Source of the DNA: Russula earlei
Lineage: Eukaryota > Basidiomycota > Agaricomycetes > Russulales > Russulaceae
Direction: 5' to 3'
Length of the DNA stretch: 19,287 bases
Assembly: GCA_025769875.1 (NCBI GenBank)
Contig: JAGFNK010000879.1
Span: 1-19,287, forward strand
The notes under the pieces are model-generated. The model saw only the letters and a list, made by a program, of their open reading frames with translations. It did no database searches and had not been told where the DNA came from. This document shows positions 17,056 to 19,287 of this stretch, piece after piece. Made by a program: the position numbers and the translations under genes. How positions within the stretch are numbered: position 1 is the first letter of the stretch; the number at the start of each line of letters is the position of its first letter.

Positions 17056-17564
17056 GAACACCTAAGTCGACGGCCTGGCTTAGGAAGAATAGTGTGTTGC
17101 AAGTGTACATTAGAAGACTGAATGCTATGAATATTCCATTCACTTTCATCACTGCACACACAACGGCCGAGGAATCTGCTCTACTGGACAGTGGAGCAAC
17201 AGAGAACTTCATTGATCACTCAGCTTGGAAAAGACTGAAGATTGGGAAACAAGAACTACATGAACCCATGGTAGTACGAAACGTCGACGGAACCCAGAAT
17301 AAGCAGGGGGAACTCACCCATTACTGCTGGCTTCGCGTCCGATACAAGGAAAAGGAGAGCTTGCAAAGGTTCTATCTCACAGATTTAGGAATGGATTGGG
17401 TCATCCTGGGATATCCCTTCCTATATGAATTCGACCCCACCATCAACTGGAAGAAAGGACAGCTGATGGAAGGAACAGTACAAATTGAGACTGCTCGATA
17501 CAAGTACCTGGATCTCTATGTCGCAAACTCCAAAAGCGAGCAAGAGATGAAAACCAACAATTGA
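17052..17564 (+). CDS. Protease region of element B pol
   Basis: The frame, entered by -1 shift from gag, is open to the TGA at 17562-17564. It contains the retropepsin active-site motif LLDSGATENFID (D at 17187-17189), followed by hydrophobic strands and DLGMDWVILGYPFL (about 17387-17430), the second typical block of Ty3-type proteases. It would cut the gag-pol polyprotein inside the particle. No ATG is needed if it is made by frameshifting. The following TGA is a damage point: conserved pol sequence resumes in another frame right after it. Confidence 0.8.
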   Translation, partial: LGTPKSTAWLRKNSVLQVYIRRLNAMNIPFTFITAHTTAEESALLDSGATENFIDHSAWKRLKIGKQELHEPMVVRNVDGTQNKQGELTHYCWLRVRYKEKESLQRFYLTDLGMDWVILGYPFLYEFDPTINWKKGQLMEGTVQIETARYKYLDLYVANSKSEQEMKTNN

Positions 17565-19287
17565 AGAAGGGGGAAGCCATTTACCTACAAAAGACAACTA
17601 TTGCTCAGAAGTGGGCCCAGCAGTCGATTAAACCACAGGAAGGAGAGGATCCCCTTGCCCAATGTTCCAAAGCAATTCCACCGCTTTGCAGATGTCTTCT
17701 CAGAAGAGAAGTCCCAGAGGTTCCCACCACCAATGGAACCAGACATGCAGATAGAGCTGTTACCTGACGCACCAAGGAACTAAACTGCAAAGTGTAACCC
17801 CCTAACACGAGATGAGTGAGAATACCTCAAGAAATTCCTAGCTGATGAAGTAGAGAAAGCGATACATCACTCCAGGTCCATCCAGCTACACATCTCCAGT
17901 GTTCTTCATTGGCAAGAAGGACAGCAAAGAGAAGAGGATCATTGTAGACTATCGACGACTAAATCAGTGGACCAGACGAGACAATGAACCTTTACCACAT
18001 CTGGACAAGAGGTGGAAAGACTCCGAGGGAAAAAGGTCTTCTCCAAATTCAATATACGATGGGGATACAATAATGTGCGACTGGCAGAAGGAGATCGCTG
18101 GAAGGCAGCCTTCAAGATGCCATATGGAACCTACCTGCCCAATGTCATGTATTTTGGGCTCAAGAACGCACCAGCCTTCGTTTACTAGGCTGATGAGAAG
18201 AGACTTCGGTGACTGGCTGGACCGATGGGCAGAATACACGGTCAACTATCTGGATGACTTTGGAATTGCCATGGGGGACAGTCCTGAACAACTAGAAATC
18301 CATGAGCAATGTGTCAACGAACTACTCACGCTGATGCAGAAGAAGTCATACTTCCTGAAACCCCAGAAGTGCCAGTTCATGGTGCGAAAACTAACCATGC
18401 TAGGATGGGACATAGACGAAGGGAAGATGAAGATTGAGGCCTCCAAAGTCCGAGGAATCACGGACTGGCCTCGGGAAATCAAGGACACGAAGTGCGCAAA
18501 GTCATGGGAGTCCTCAGTTACAATAGGGCTTTCATTCGAGGATTCAGTCAGATTGCTCGACCCATTATTGCCTTGACAAAGAAAGGGGTGCCATTTGAAT
18601 GGACCCAAGAATGCAAAGATGCTCTGGAACGACTTATCCAGATAGTATCTTCTGACCCTGTCCTGCTCCATCCTGATGAGGAGCGACCCTTTGAACTGGA
18701 AGTAGACGCGTCCAATTATGCCATTGGAGCAGTATTATTCCAGAAGGACGAACAAGGAAAGAGGAGGCCAATAGGTTACTCTCAGCAGCCTTGAAACAAG
18801 CAGAGAAGAACTACGACATATGGGACAAAGAGTTCTTAGCCATGGTGCGAGCCTTGAAACACTGGCGACACCTACTCATGGGAGCAAAGCATAAGGTGGT
18901 GGTTTATACAGACCATGCGAACCTGTTGCATTACCGACACCCTCAGCGAATAAATGGTCGAGTGGCAAGATACATTACCTTCTTGGCGGACTTCGACTTA
19001 GAATTGAAACATCAGGCAGGGGCAAGGAATAAAGCAGATGCCCTGTCAAGGAGACCTGACCTTGACGATGGACAAGGGGATAAAGAAGAAGTGGTCGCTA
19101 CCTGACCATCTTTTTATTCGAGTAATGCACACTACTGCATTGGAAGAACGGATAAAGAACCAACAAGGGGAAGAAAGACACCGATTAAAGTTACTTGATT
19201 GGGTACAGAGACACCGACTGGAGAAGCGACATAACTTATGGTGGAAGAATGAAGCCTTGGTGGTTACAGGTGACGAAGGAACCCACA
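17565..19287 (+). pseudogene. Reverse transcriptase and RNase H of element B, multiply frameshifted, running off the edge
   Basis: Conserved blocks appear in order but in different frames. QFHRFADVFSEEKSQRFPPP (about 17673-17730) leads into RT; then TSPVFFIGKKDSKEKRIIVD and YRRLNQW (about 17886-17970); RWGYNNVRLAEGDRWKAAF and LPNVMYFGLKNAPAF (about 18050-18185); the catalytic YLDD (about 18247-18258); VRKVMGVLSYNRAFIRGF (18492 on); and RNase H with FELEVDASNYAIGAVLF, TDHAN and NKADALSRRPD (18690-19050). The frame changes about eight to ten times, and stops replace residues (TGA at 17818, TAG at about 18187). From 19101 the linker before integrase begins in yet another frame. Integrase and the 3' LTR lie outside the window. 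This copy cannot make its own RT unless the sequence contains errors. Confidence 0.85.

Overview
The window looks like a transposon-rich stretch of a basidiomycete genome, most likely an Agaricomycete. The reasons are 58-76 bp spliceosomal introns, a fungal wax-synthase-like MBOAT gene, a Plavaka/KDZ-type transposase relic, Ty3-type retrotransposons, and CpG depletion restricted to the oldest repeats. Nothing suggests a bacterial or viral genome, and I see no rRNA, tRNA or CRISPR array.

Layout. 1-219 is AT-rich flank. 220-1839 is an apparently intact Tc1/mariner element with 218-bp inverted repeats and a DD34E transposase. 1937-2990 and 3448-4084 are two copies, in opposite orientation, of one non-autonomous element with 45-bp ends. 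The first copy is split by a 438-bp solo LTR with target duplication GTATG. 4335-5634 (minus) is an intact two-exon MBOAT/wax-synthase-like gene, the clearest host gene here. 6139-6868 is a weak reading frame interrupted by a 245-bp solo LTR with duplication TTCCC. 7411-8485 is an unrecognised proline-rich spliced gene.

From about 8.7 kb to the right edge the window is one nest of insertions. The oldest layer is a minus-strand Plavaka-like transposase pseudogene (about 8806-11157), almost free of CpG. It was split by a hAT-like element (9641-10869, 8-bp duplication TTCACAAT). It also abuts a CpG-depleted LTR fragment (11179-11344). Younger insertions follow: an LTR of the same family as the two solo LTRs (11345-11781), then Ty3-type element A (LTR about 11782-12647, broken gag to 14325). 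Element A is cut inside gag by Ty3-type element B. Element B has its LTR at 14326-14915, gag to 17055, protease to 17564, and a broken RT-RNase H running off the right edge.

Four observations stand out. (1) The three TGTTGA-type LTRs share a repeat-hairpin-repeat-hairpin layout whose sequence differs between LTRs but is duplicated within each one. (2) Element B appears to be Tf1-like and self-primed: 12 nt near the predicted transcript start are the exact complement of the 12 nt directly after its LTR. (3) Element B's gag and protease have long open frames while its RT-RNase H has many frameshifts. (4) CpG content dates the layers of the nest.
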